Shown here piece after piece: positions 43,492 to 52,175 of a stretch of 64,000 nucleotides of DNA (position 1 is the first letter of the stretch; each line of letters starts with the position of its first letter). The notes under the pieces were generated by a model. The model had not been told where the DNA came from. It saw only the letters and a program-made list of their open reading frames with translations, and did no database searches. This DNA comes from Armatimonas rosea (GTDB lineage Bacteria; Armatimonadota; Armatimonadia; Armatimonadales; Armatimonadaceae). The stretch is taken from positions 310,001 to 374,000 of the forward strand of contig NZ_JACHGW010000003.1 of assembly GCF_014202505.1 (NCBI RefSeq). Reading direction: 5' to 3'. The position numbers and the translations under genes were made by a program.

Positions 43492-43659
43492 GCGCCCCCG
43501 TTTCGACCGCCCCCATTAACGCACCCAAGGGGTACCCGGTCTCGCTGTCGTCGCAGGCTTCGACACAAAGGCCTGCGGCCATCCCCCCTCTGGCTTCGCG
43601 AAGGGGGTGGCGCGACACAGCGAGCCGGGGGAGGTAAAAGTGAGCTGGGGGAGGTAGCA
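43492..43659. repeat. Palindromic repeat cluster
   Basis: Outer arms GGTCTCGCTGTCG and CGACACAGCGAGCC enclose CCCCCTCTGGCTTCGCGAAGG-type hairpins and an AGGCCTGCGGCC stretch. GGGGTACCCGG recalls the 36814 element. No gene is seen. Confidence 0.65.
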
Positions 43660-43702
43660 CGACAGATTTGTCCAGACTTTGTACAGAGTGCCTTGCTAGA
43701 AT
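43660..43702 (+). promoter_or_regulatory. Promoter with helix-turn-spaced GTACAGA repeats
   Basis: Cores CGACAGA (43660), GTCCAGA (43670) and GTACAGA (43681) step by 10 and 11 bp and end 9 nt before the -10 box TAGAAT (43697-43702). Spacing and leader sequence match the promoter at 5185-5237. The leader carries a GCCTCGC / GATGAGGC hairpin. Confidence 0.6.
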
Positions 43703-43758
43703 ATATGCTGGGTTATTGGCCTCGCAGAATAGATGAGGCAAGAAAGAAAGAACTTTGT

Positions 43759-44694
43759 ATGCAAATCTCTTGGACAAAACTTCTCGTCTCTGTAAGTGCG
43801 ATTGCCTTGCTTGGCCTTGTCGCACTGCCCAAGATGGCACTGGCACAGGACCTCTACGTTACAACCTTTAACAACGGGACCATCAGCAAGGTCACGCCTG
43901 GGGGAACCGTCAGCACCTTTGTCTCTGGGTTGACTCAACCGAACGGCCTTGCTTTCGATACGAGCGGAAACCTCTACCTAACGACCTATGGTGTTAATAG
44001 CATCTTCAAGTTCACGCCCGCAGGAGTCCAAAGCACTTTTGCCACGGGTGGGGGGCTGAATAACCCGTATGGCCTTGCCTTTGACACGAGTGGAAATCTC
44101 TACGCGGCGAACTTTGGTATTGCCAATGGTACTACCATCAGTAAGATCACTTCCGGGGGAACCGTCAGCACTTTTGCAACGGGATTGAGTGGCCCTGGTC
44201 GCATCGCCTTCGATAGTGCGGGAAACCTCTACGCTGCGAACTGGAACACCAATAGTATCCTCAAGATCACTTCCGGGGGAACCGTCAGTACCTTTGCTTC
44301 AGGGGGTGGGATACTGAGCCCCTATGGCCTTGCCATTGATAGTGCTGGAAACGTTTTTACCTCGAACTTTACTAGCGGCACCATTAGCAAGATCACTTCT
44401 GGGGGAGTGGTCAGTACCTTTGCAACGGGATTAAGTACTCCTGCGGGCCTTACTTTCGATAGTTTAGGAAATCTCTATGAAGCGGACTATGGCAGCAATA
44501 CTATCTTCAAGTTCACTTCTGCAGGAGTCAAGAGCACTTTTGCAACGGGGTTGAACGGCCCTACTGGCCTTGCCTTCCAGAGTGCCATAGGCCCTTCGTC
44601 TGTGACCCCTGAGCTTCCCGGTGCGATGCAGCTCCTTCCTGCCCTGCTACCTGTTGCGCTGATTGGGGCGCGGAAGCGCTTCAAGAAGGCATAA
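43759..44694 (+). CDS. Beta-propeller exported protein with ELPG tail
   Basis: The 311-residue protein starts at ATG 43759, followed by a signal peptide ending ALA-QD. Six repeats of about 40-46 residues share the pattern GTISKITSGGTVSTFATGLS, PxGLAFDSxGNLYAAN, as in NHL / virginiamycin-B-lyase-like propellers. The last 30 residues are the ELPG sorting tail, nearly identical in DNA to those at 4388 and 3339. The protein probably sits on or near the cell surface. Promoter and leader are shared with the discoidin-like gene at 4388-5128. Confidence 0.85.
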   Translation: MQISWTKLLVSVSAIALLGLVALPKMALAQDLYVTTFNNGTISKVTPGGTVSTFVSGLTQPNGLAFDTSGNLYLTTYGVNSIFKFTPAGVQSTFATGGGLNNPYGLAFDTSGNLYAANFGIANGTTISKITSGGTVSTFATGLSGPGRIAFDSAGNLYAANWNTNSILKITSGGTVSTFASGGGILSPYGLAIDSAGNVFTSNFTSGTISKITSGGVVSTFATGLSTPAGLTFDSLGNLYEADYGSNTIFKFTSAGVKSTFATGLNGPTGLAFQSAIGPSSVTPELPGAMQLLPALLPVALIGARKRFKKA

Positions 44695-44696
44695 GC

Positions 44697-44752
44697 GTCG
44701 CCTCCCGGTTGGAGCGGGGGGAGTCCGGCCGCTCCAACCGGCCGGATTCCCC
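44697..44752. repeat. GC hairpins with CTCCAAC loop
   Basis: A hairpin with arms CCGGCCG / CCGGCCGG and loop CTCCAA lies next to a related CCCGGTTGGAGCGGGGG half. The CTCCAAC-loop version also occurs near 20985 and 21015. Confidence 0.55.
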
Positions 44753-44802
44753 CCTTCCTGCTTGCACTTGGCCGCATTGGCGGGTATTTTGGGTCTGCCG
44801 CC

Positions 44803-45828
44803 ATGCACAACGCGTTTCTTCTCGATACCCCTTTCTCTCCCGAGCTGACTCCGGGAGCCCGCAATGCTGTCACGACCTGCCTGCGGATACAGCCCGACGA
44901 AAAAGTGACCCTGATCTGCGACGAGGCCTGCCTGACAATTGGGGCGAGCCTGGCGCGGGAGCTGGAGAGCCGGGGGCTTGCCTGGAGCGGGTTTATTCTA
45001 GAGAGAGTCGCGACGCGCCCCGTAACCGACATGCCCGCGCCGGTTCTCGACGATATGGAGAGCAGCGGGGTCTCGATCTTTGCCGTGCAGGTCCAGACCG
45101 GGGAGCTGCAGAGCCGCCGGCAGATGACCGATGTGGTCAACCGCCGCGGGATGCGCCACGCCCACATGGTCAATATCACCGAGGAGATCATGTGCGAGGG
45201 AATGCGCGCCGACTTCAACGCGGTCGATACCCTCAGCCAGAAAGTGATCGAGATTGTCCGCGCCGCCAAGGTCATCCGCGGCACCACCCCCGCCGGCACC
45301 GAGATCGAGGTTCAGCTCTCCCCCGACTACCACTGGCTCAAGACCAGCGGGATTATCTCGCCCAAGAAATGGGGCAATCTCCCCGGCGGCGAGATCTTCA
45401 CCACCCCCGGCGAGCTCAACGGCACCTTCGTGGTTGATGGTGTGGTCGGGGACTACCTCTGCGCTCGGTATGGGCTCCTGCAAGCCACCCCGCTCACCCT
45501 CACGATTGAGAAGAACCGGCTCACGGGGGCGCGCTGCGCCAACAAGGCCCTGGAGACCGAGTTCTGGGAGTACTGCCACACCGACCAAAACTCCGACCGG
45601 GTGGGGGAGTTTGCCATTGGGACCAATATCGGGCTCACGCGGGTGATCGGCAATATCCTCCAGGACGAAAAATTCCCCGGGATTCATATCGCCTTTGGCG
45701 ACCCCTACGGCTTCCACACCGGGGCAGACTGGCAGTCTCGGACACATATCGATGTGGTGGGGCTGGGCTTTGATATCTGGGCCGATGGGCACCAGCTCAT
45801 GAAACGCGGAACCTTTTTGGTGGAATAG
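44803..45828 (+). CDS. M29-type aminopeptidase-like protein
   Basis: The 341-residue protein resembles the thermophilic aminopeptidase (M29) fold. Metal ligands are expected in NLPGGEIFTTP, VGEFAIGTNIGL and HIAFGDPYGFHTGADWQSRTHIDVV, which match the family's Glu/Glu/His/Asp set. The N-terminal Rossmann-like part (VTLICDEACLTIGASLAREL) is family-typical. Some members are ring-cleaving dioxygenases (NicX), so peptidase activity is likely but not certain. No signal peptide. Confidence 0.82.
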   Translation: MHNAFLLDTPFSPELTPGARNAVTTCLRIQPDEKVTLICDEACLTIGASLARELESRGLAWSGFILERVATRPVTDMPAPVLDDMESSGVSIFAVQVQTGELQSRRQMTDVVNRRGMRHAHMVNITEEIMCEGMRADFNAVDTLSQKVIEIVRAAKVIRGTTPAGTEIEVQLSPDYHWLKTSGIISPKKWGNLPGGEIFTTPGELNGTFVVDGVVGDYLCARYGLLQATPLTLTIEKNRLTGARCANKALETEFWEYCHTDQNSDRVGEFAIGTNIGLTRVIGNILQDEKFPGIHIAFGDPYGFHTGADWQSRTHIDVVGLGFDIWADGHQLMKRGTFLVE

Positions 45829-45850
45829 AACTCTGAAAACTCGTAGGGTC

Positions 45851-45889
45851 TGTGATCCAAGTCACGGAAAAACTGTGATTTCTATCACA
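45851..45889. promoter_or_regulatory. Two CRP/FNR-like sites
   Basis: TGTGA-N6-TCACG (45851-45866) and a perfect TGTGA-N6-TCACA (45874-45889) lie 23 bp apart, centre to centre. Both fit the CRP consensus. They lie more than 100 bp upstream of the TATAAT at 46007. Confidence 0.55.
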
Positions 45890-46006
45890 TCCTTTTTGAA
45901 TTTCTCGTTGTCCAATAGGGTCAGTGGGACAACGGGGTGAGCCTACCCTAAGGATATAACCCCTGTGACCGAATAATCGAAGCAGGTAGTTTTGTCGGGG
46001 GATGGG

Positions 46007-46062
46007 TATAATCTGGCAAAACCTGGTAATTTTGCGGAGGTGCTCCCTCCGCGACTGAGGAG
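46007..46062 (+). promoter_or_regulatory. -10 box, leader hairpin and ribosome site of the TPR gene
   Basis: TATAAT (46007-46012) is followed by a 7-bp hairpin (GCGGAGG / CCTCCGC, 46034-46052) and then GAGGAG 7 nt before the ATG. No clear -35 box is present, which fits an activator-dependent start. Confidence 0.55.
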
Positions 46063-46068
46063 TTCTTC

Positions 46069-48573
46069 ATGAGTCGTTTGGTAACTGTTGGGGCGGTGAG
46101 CGCCCTGGTGCTGGTATTAGGCGCAAATGCAACTGCGTGGGCCCAGGAAGATATTGGAACCGCTCGTGCCTATATCACCCAGGGAAAGTTCGCCGAGGCG
46201 ATCAAGATCCTGGATAAGCTCATCAAGGAGCGCCCAGAGGCGGTTCAGCTCTACTTTGACCTGGGACGTGCCTACTTTGGGATGAAGAACCTCCCGCAGG
46301 CCGAGACCGCCTTTGGGAAGGTGATCGCTGGGAAGCCCCTGGTCGCGGACTCGTACTTCAACCGGGGGGTCGTGCGGATTCAGTCTAACAACTGGGCAGG
46401 CGCGATCGAGGACTTCTCCAAGGTGATCGAGCTCAACCCCAAGCCTAAGCAGGGAGCGCCCGATCTGGTGCTGGAGTCCCGTGACAACCGCGTGGGGGCC
46501 TACCTCCAGGTGAATAAGTTCGCCGAGGCAATCCAAGATGCCACCACGGTCCTTACTGCCGATCCCAAGCGTGGCTTTACGCTCCTCAACCGGGGCTATG
46601 CCTACGAGAAGATCAACCAGTTCGACAAGGCGGTCGCCGACTACGGTGCCGCGATTCCGCTCCTGAGCGGCGCCGATCAGGCTTCGACCTACTTCTCCAA
46701 GGCCGATCTAGAGTTCCTAAAGCTCACCCAGCTCCAGCCCGCCGTCGATGACTACACCAAGGGGCTGGCGCTCGATAAGAACAATGTCGGAGCGCTCCTC
46801 AACCGCGCCGCGTGCTACTTCCAGCTCAAGAGCTTCCAGCCCGCCCTCGCCGACTACAGCGCCGCGCTGGCGCTCAAGCCCGGCGATGGGGAGATCCTCA
46901 AGAACCGCGCCGCGGTCTACCTGCAGCTCAAGGACTATAAGTCGGCGATCGTGGACTACTCGGGCTACCTGCAGAAGGCCGGGGCCACCGCCGATGTCAG
47001 TGTCTACCGCCTGCGTGCGGCCTGCTACCTCAATGTCGATCCCAAGAACTACGCCGGTGCGGTGGGGGACCTGAAGAACTACCTGGCCAAGAACGCAACC
47101 GACGCGGTGGGCTGGAAGGACCTGGCGCTGGCACAGTACAACAGCATTGTCCCGCCGGGCACGACGATCACCAAGGCCCAGGCCGGCGGGCTCACCGATG
47201 CGATTACGTCCGCGACCAAGGCCACGACACTGGACGCCAAGCAGGCCGATGCCTTCATTATCCTGGGCGACTCCTACAGCTTCCAGGAGAAGTACAAAGA
47301 GGCCGTCCCGCCCTACACCAGCTATATCGCGCTGGCCCCCGACAAGCCCTTCGGCTACGAAGGCCTAGGCCGTGTGCAGTACAACCTCCAGGACTACAAG
47401 GGCGCGATTGCCAACTTTGAGAAGTACCTCAAGCTCAAACCCAACGATGCTGAGATCAAGAAGCTGCTCAACCTCGCCAAGGCCAGCGGCGGCGGCGGGA
47501 GCGCCACCGAGAAGATCGCGGCGCTGACCGAGGCGATCAACGCCGACCCCAAGGACCCGGTCGCCTACACCAACCGCGGTGTCGCCTACTTTGAGATGCA
47601 GGACTTCGACAAGGCAATCGCGGACTTCCAGAAGGCCCTCGACCTCAAGCCCGGCGAGCTCCAGTACATCAGCAACCTGGCGAGCGCGAGCTACAGCAAG
47701 GCCAGCAAGACCAAGGCCGAGGCTGACTACAAGGCCGCCAGCGCGATCTACACCCAGTGGCTCGCCAAGGCCCCCAGCAACGCCGATGTCCTCCTGACCA
47801 TGGGCGATATCTCGCTGAACCTGAAGCAGTGGGATGCGGCGATCTCCAGCTACACCAAGTACCTGGCGACCAACCCGACCGATGCCAAGAACCAGCAGGC
47901 CGTGCTCACCAACCGTGCCTACTGCGCCCTGCAGAAGACCCCACCGGACCTGACCAGCGCGATCGCGGACTACACCAAGCTGATCGGGATGAACCCCAGC
48001 GAGCCCAAGTTCTACGATCTGCGTGGCCGTGCCTACCAGGACCAGCAGAACCTGGCCGCCGCTGCCGCCGACTTTGAGAAGTTCGCCCAGCTCTCAGGGA
48101 GCAAGGACCCCGACGCTCTCAAGAACACGGCGATCCTCTACTTCAACACGGGAGAGAAGAAGCGCAAGGCCAACGATCCCAGCAAGGGCCTCCCCGAGTT
48201 TGAGAAGGCGATCTCCAACTACACCGCCTACCTGGCGCTGAAGGCAACCGATGCCCAGGCACTCTACGGCCGCGGGCTGGCGATCTACCGCAAGGCGAAG
48301 GCCTCGACCGATGTCAAGGTGAAGCTGGCGGAGCTGAAGAAGGCAATCGCGGACTTTGAGGCCGCCACCAAGGCCGATGCGAAGCTGGCCGACGCCTGGT
48401 ACTACCTGGGCCTCTCCTGCGACGACTACGGTGTGGCCGATGAGCTCTCGGCGGAGACCATGTTCCCCAAGGCAATCGCTGCCTACGAGAAGTATGTCTC
48501 CCTGCCCGGTGTCTCTGCCGCCGATGCCGATGCGATCAAGAAGCGTATCGCGCAGCTCAAAGAAGCCCTGTAA
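46069..48573 (+). CDS. Large exported TPR protein
   Basis: The 834-residue protein has a signal peptide (VSALVLVLGANATAWA, cleavage after AWA near residue 24) and about eighteen TPR units across the whole length, with the usual Gly/Ala/Pro spacing (AIADFQKALDLKPG, YTNRGVAYFEMQDFDKAI). No other domain. Such proteins act as periplasmic or surface scaffolds for secretion or matrix assembly. Two CRP-like sites upstream suggest control by carbon or oxygen state. Confidence 0.85.
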   Translation: MSRLVTVGAVSALVLVLGANATAWAQEDIGTARAYITQGKFAEAIKILDKLIKERPEAVQLYFDLGRAYFGMKNLPQAETAFGKVIAGKPLVADSYFNRGVVRIQSNNWAGAIEDFSKVIELNPKPKQGAPDLVLESRDNRVGAYLQVNKFAEAIQDATTVLTADPKRGFTLLNRGYAYEKINQFDKAVADYGAAIPLLSGADQASTYFSKADLEFLKLTQLQPAVDDYTKGLALDKNNVGALLNRAACYFQLKSFQPALADYSAALALKPGDGEILKNRAAVYLQLKDYKSAIVDYSGYLQKAGATADVSVYRLRAACYLNVDPKNYAGAVGDLKNYLAKNATDAVGWKDLALAQYNSIVPPGTTITKAQAGGLTDAITSATKATTLDAKQADAFIILGDSYSFQEKYKEAVPPYTSYIALAPDKPFGYEGLGRVQYNLQDYKGAIANFEKYLKLKPNDAEIKKLLNLAKASGGGGSATEKIAALTEAINADPKDPVAYTNRGVAYFEMQDFDKAIADFQKALDLKPGELQYISNLASASYSKASKTKAEADYKAASAIYTQWLAKAPSNADVLLTMGDISLNLKQWDAAISSYTKYLATNPTDAKNQQAVLTNRAYCALQKTPPDLTSAIADYTKLIGMNPSEPKFYDLRGRAYQDQQNLAAAAADFEKFAQLSGSKDPDALKNTAILYFNTGEKKRKANDPSKGLPEFEKAISNYTAYLALKATDAQALYGRGLAIYRKAKASTDVKVKLAELKKAIADFEAATKADAKLADAWYYLGLSCDDYGVADELSAETMFPKAIAAYEKYVSLPGVSAADADAIKKRIAQLKEAL

Positions 48574-48601
48574 AACAACAACGAAGAGAAAAGGAAAACA
48601 C

Positions 48602-48635
48602 AGCCCCCACCAGAGCACTCTGGTGGGGGCTTTTT
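48602..48635 (+). terminator. Rho-independent terminator
   Basis: GCCCCCACCAGA and TCTGGTGGGGGC pair perfectly with a four-base loop, followed by TTTTT. Ends the TPR gene. Confidence 0.9.
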
Positions 48636-48645
48636 CGTGAAGTGA

Positions 48646-48651
48646 TAAAAT
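48646..48651 (+). promoter_or_regulatory. -10 box TAAAAT, leaderless-type
   Basis: TAAAAT ends 9 nt before the ATG at 48661. Confidence 0.5.
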
Positions 48652-48660
48652 ACGGGCACT

Positions 48661-48930
48661 ATGAGCCTACTTACCCTGGAAGTCTCCGACGAGATTCTGA
48701 CGCTAACGGCTACCCCGGAAGGCATGGCCCGCGCCCAAGCCGCGGTGCTGGCAGCCTTTGGAATCACGCCTGTAAACACAGAGTCCCATCTTGTCTCCGA
48801 TACTTTGTACGACTCATTCCTTGACATTATCGATGGGGTGGAAGCCGGTACGATCAAGACGAAGCCACACGATTCTAAGGCCGCAATGGCGCGAGCCGAA
48901 GTGCTTCTGTGCCAGATAAGCGGTCAGTGA
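48661..48930 (+). CDS. Small hypothetical protein (89 aa)
   Basis: The 89-residue protein has an N-terminal beta-alpha region (LTLEVSDEILTLTATPEGMARAQAAVLAAFG) and an acidic helix (YDSFLDIIDGVEAGTI). No known motif. It begins behind a leaderless-type promoter and is followed 15 nt later by the coiled-coil gene, which has its own ribosome site. It lies upstream of an HNH nuclease and may be part of a small module. Confidence 0.5.
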   Translation: MSLLTLEVSDEILTLTATPEGMARAQAAVLAAFGITPVNTESHLVSDTLYDSFLDIIDGVEAGTIKTKPHDSKAAMARAEVLLCQISGQ

Positions 48931-48945
48931 TCTAGGAGGTAGGTA

Positions 48946-49188
48946 ATGCACGAAGAAAGTACCACACAGGAAGAGGCGATCAGCGCGACAGAGTTTGATG
49001 CCCGTCTCATGCGGGCCAATCAGGATGCTCTTGCCAAACTTGAAAAGGACGAAGAGCGTCTTAAGCACCTTGAGGAACTTGTGGCAGAGAAAGAAGCGCT
49101 CGCTCAGCGGCTCGAAATGATTTGGCAAGAAGCACAACGGGAGCGTAAACGCCTCAATACCGAGATTCGTCGTTTGATGGCTGCCTAG
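48946..49188 (+). CDS. Small coiled-coil protein (80 aa)
   Basis: The 80-residue protein has an acidic N-terminus and a long amphipathic helix (LAKLEKDEERLKHLEELVAEKEALAQRLEMIWQ) with heptad spacing from about residue 25 to the end. AGGAGGT lies 6 nt before the ATG. It is followed by the HNH gene 7 nt downstream, so the two are probably co-transcribed. Confidence 0.6.
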   Translation: MHEESTTQEEAISATEFDARLMRANQDALAKLEKDEERLKHLEELVAEKEALAQRLEMIWQEAQRERKRLNTEIRRLMAA

Positions 49189-49195
49189 AATCGTT

Positions 49196-49675
49196 ATGGT
49201 TTCTGCACAAGTTCGTCAACAAGTACGTACATTTTTCCAGTTTCGCTGTGGGTACTGTGGCGTCTCGGAAGCTGAGTACGGTGCGAGTCTGACGATAGAT
49301 CACTATCAACCCGTCTCGCGAGGTGGGAGTGATGACAGTGAAAACTTGGTGTACTGTTGCCATGCCTGTAACGAATTCAAGAGCGACTACTGGAACCCAG
49401 ACAGCTCTCAGCGTATCCTCAACCCCCGGCATGATGACATGAGCTTTCATCTGCGAGAAAATGACAATGCGGAGCTGGAAGGACTGACTGAGACGGGGAT
49501 TTTCCATCTCACACGCCTACAGCTCAACCGATCTGCTCTTCTGTTGCAACGTCAAATCCGCCGTAGGCAACAGCAATGGGAAGCACGAATGCTTGCTGTC
49601 GAAGCCCGTCTTGCCACTGCCGAAGCGCAACTCGCAAGGCAACGCCGCCGCCAACGTCGCTCTCGCCGGAACTAG
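49196..49675 (+). CDS. HNH endonuclease
   Basis: The 159-residue protein has the HNH nuclease core: CGYCG, LTIDHYQPVSRGGSDDSENLVYCCHACNEFKSDYW, with two CxxC-type zinc pairs and the catalytic His in DHYQP. The C-terminal third is a basic Arg/Gln-rich helix (LLLQRQIRRRQQQWEARM), ending in RRRQRRSRRN, likely to bind DNA or RNA. It may be a solitary nuclease or part of a defence or toxin module with the two small genes before it. Confidence 0.8.
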   Translation: MVSAQVRQQVRTFFQFRCGYCGVSEAEYGASLTIDHYQPVSRGGSDDSENLVYCCHACNEFKSDYWNPDSSQRILNPRHDDMSFHLRENDNAELEGLTETGIFHLTRLQLNRSALLLQRQIRRRQQQWEARMLAVEARLATAEAQLARQRRRQRRSRRN

Positions 49676-49680
49676 CACGA

Positions 49681-49686
49681 TACAAT
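49681..49686 (+). promoter_or_regulatory. -10 box TACAAT, leaderless-type
   Basis: TACAAT ends 6 nt before the GTG start of the helicase gene. Confidence 0.55.
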
Positions 49687-49692
49687 ACCGGC

Positions 49693-51978
49693 GTGAACCC
49701 CGATGCCTTTCTGGATCGCCTCCGCCAGCACCCCGACTATAAAAAACAGATTGTCCATATCGAGCATATCCCGGCGCGGCCTGCGGTCTATGGCGAGCTG
49801 GACGCGCCACTTCCGGAGCGGCTGAGCAAGGCGCTGAGGGAAAAACTCGGGGTGGCGCGGCTCTTTCGCCACCAAGCCGAGGCCATCGATCTGGTGCGCT
49901 TGGGGTTTCAGGTGATTGTCACGACCCCCACGGCGTCGGGGAAGTCGCTGTGCTACAACGCGCCGGTCTTGGAGACGCTTCTTCTAGAGCCCAAGGCGCG
50001 GGCGCTGTACTTGTTTCCCACCAAGGCGCTGGCGCAAGACCAGCAGAGCAAGCTGAGGAGCTTGGACTTGTGGCCGGACATCATCTCGGCGACCTACGAC
50101 GGTGACACGCCCAAGGACGAGCGCCTGCCGATCCGGCGCACGGCGCGGCTCTTGGTCACCAACCCGGACATGCTCCACATGGGAATCCTGCCGCAGCACA
50201 ACGGCTGGGCGACTTTCTTTCGCAACCTACGCTATGTCGTGATTGATGAGGCCCATGTCTACCGCGGGGTCTTTGGGGCGCATGTGGGCAATATCCTGCG
50301 GCGCTTGCTTCGCGTGGCGGAGCTCTACGGGGCGCGCCCACAGATCATCGCCTGCTCCGCGACTATCGCCAACCCGGAGGAGCTCTTTACCAAGCTGACG
50401 GGGCTCCAGGCCGAGGTGGTCTCGGCGGAGAGTGGGGGAGCCCCGACCGGTAAGCGGCGCTTTGTCTTCTGGAACCCGCCGGTCCTCGACCCCGCCACGG
50501 GCTCGCGGCGCTCGACCAACGCGGAGGTGACCCATGTCTTCACCGAGCTGCTCGAAGACGATGTACGGACCCTGGCCTTCACCCGCTCCCGCAAGACTGC
50601 AGAGCTGCTGCTGACCTACGCTCGCCGCGCTCTGGAGGGAAAGCCCCAGCACGATAAGGTCATGAGCTACCGCGCGGGCTACACCCCGGAGCAGCGGCGG
50701 GAGATCGAGCGGAAGTTATTCACGGGCGAGCTAACCGGTGTCACCGCGACCAATGCGCTGGAGCTGGGGGTGGATATCGGGGGAATGGACGCTGTTGTAA
50801 TGACGGGCTACCCCGGGACGGTGGCGAGTACCTGGCAGCAAGCTGGGCGCGCAGGGCGTCGGCAAGGGGAGTCTCTCGCCGTGCTCGTGGCCGCCGACAA
50901 CCCGCTGGACCAGTTTCTCATGCGCCAGCCCGACTACTTCTTCGAGCGCCCCGCCGAGCATGCCGCCCTTGATCCGACCAACAAGCACATCCTCGGGGGG
51001 CACCTGCTCTGCGCCGCCTACGAAGCGCCGCTCACCGACGACGACGCAGAGCTGTTTGGGGGGGAGCGTGCCCGCTGGGTCGCCCATCGCCTGGTGGAAG
51101 AGGGGGCGCTGGCGGCACGCGGCGATAGGCTACACTACGCCGGTTCGGAATACCCCGCGACCCTGATCAATATCCGCTCGGCATCGGCGAACCAGTACCA
51201 GATCGAGGAAAATGGCAAGACCCTGGGCACGGTCGAAGAGGCCAAGGCCTTTGAGACCATCCACCCTGGTGCGATCTACCTGCACATGGGCGAGAGCTAC
51301 GTGGTCGAGGAGCTGGACACGGTCAGTCGCCGCGCCACCGTCCGCCGCGCCGCCGCCAGCTACTTCACCGAGCCCAAGACCGACTCACATATCGAGATTA
51401 TCGCCACGGGCGGCTCCAAAGAGTTCGGGGATACCGTCGCCTACTTCGGCGAGGTGCGTGTCACGAGCTGGGTGACGGGCTTTCGCCAGAAACAGCTCTT
51501 CTCCGATGAGGTCCTGGGCCTCTACGACCTCGACCTCCCCGAACAAACTTTCGAGACCGAGGCGGTCTGGTACCCGCTACCGCAGTACCTGGTCGAAGAG
51601 CTCGCTGAGGCAGGGCTGGACCTTGCGGGCGGTGTTCATGCGGTCGAGCACGCCAGTATAGGCCTGCTCCCGCTCTTTGCCCTCTGCGACCGCAACGACA
51701 TCGGCGGCGTCTCCACCGCGCACCATCCCCAGGTCGGGGCCCCGACGATCTTCGTCCACGATGCCCACCCCGGCGGGGTCGGGATCGCCGAGACCGGCTT
51801 TCGTATCATCGAGCAGTGGCTCACCGCCACCCTCACCCTAATCGAAGAGTGCCCCTGCGACGACGGCTGTCCCAGCTGCATCCAGAGCCCCAAGTGTGGC
51901 AACAACAACGAGCCCCTCGACAAAAAAGCCGCCGCCCTAATCCTCCGGCGCCTGCTGCACGGCGAGCCGACTTCCTAG
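49693..51978 (+). CDS. MrfA-like DEAH-box helicase with DUF1998 domain
   Basis: The 761-residue protein starts at GTG 49693; the open frame upstream overlaps the HNH gene and lacks a start signal. Helicase motifs: TPTASGKSLCYNAPVLE (Walker A), VVIDEAHVYRG (DEAH box), SATIANP and QAGRAGRRQGESLAVLV. The C-terminal DUF1998 domain has the Cys set in CPCDDGCPSCIQSPKCG. B. subtilis MrfA acts in repair of mitomycin-C damage, and this protein has the same domain order. Palindromic element B starts just after the stop. Confidence 0.93.
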   Translation: MNPDAFLDRLRQHPDYKKQIVHIEHIPARPAVYGELDAPLPERLSKALREKLGVARLFRHQAEAIDLVRLGFQVIVTTPTASGKSLCYNAPVLETLLLEPKARALYLFPTKALAQDQQSKLRSLDLWPDIISATYDGDTPKDERLPIRRTARLLVTNPDMLHMGILPQHNGWATFFRNLRYVVIDEAHVYRGVFGAHVGNILRRLLRVAELYGARPQIIACSATIANPEELFTKLTGLQAEVVSAESGGAPTGKRRFVFWNPPVLDPATGSRRSTNAEVTHVFTELLEDDVRTLAFTRSRKTAELLLTYARRALEGKPQHDKVMSYRAGYTPEQRREIERKLFTGELTGVTATNALELGVDIGGMDAVVMTGYPGTVASTWQQAGRAGRRQGESLAVLVAADNPLDQFLMRQPDYFFERPAEHAALDPTNKHILGGHLLCAAYEAPLTDDDAELFGGERARWVAHRLVEEGALAARGDRLHYAGSEYPATLINIRSASANQYQIEENGKTLGTVEEAKAFETIHPGAIYLHMGESYVVEELDTVSRRATVRRAAASYFTEPKTDSHIEIIATGGSKEFGDTVAYFGEVRVTSWVTGFRQKQLFSDEVLGLYDLDLPEQTFETEAVWYPLPQYLVEELAEAGLDLAGGVHAVEHASIGLLPLFALCDRNDIGGVSTAHHPQVGAPTIFVHDAHPGGVGIAETGFRIIEQWLTATLTLIEECPCDDGCPSCIQSPKCGNNNEPLDKKAAALILRRLLHGEPTS

Positions 51979-51979
51979 A

Positions 51980-52117
51980 TTGCCCTCGACGGTAAACCTC
52001 GGGGCTGTAGGGCGCTTCGCGCCGCCTCCTCGTTCCTCGTCGGTAGTCGGTGAAACGAGATCGCGAAGCGCGGCGACTTGCTCGCCCCATAGCCCCGAGG
52101 TTTACCGTCGAGGGCAA
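51980..52117. mobile_element. MITE-like palindromic element, copy B
   Basis: Arms 51980-52012 and 52085-52117 match over 31 of 33 positions: TTGCCCTCGACGGTAAACCT, then CGGGGCT. The element begins 2 nt after the helicase stop. The inner part shares CCGCCTCCTCGT and GTCGGT with copy A. Confidence 0.8.
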
Positions 52118-52175
52118 TGAAGCGATAAAATCAGTCATCGGACGAATGTAAACAGACAATGAGGAGATAATATCA

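Noticed and set aside
48661-49188. Toxin-antitoxin pair
   Set aside because: Neither small protein shows a toxin or antitoxin motif; reported only as a possible module with the HNH gene.
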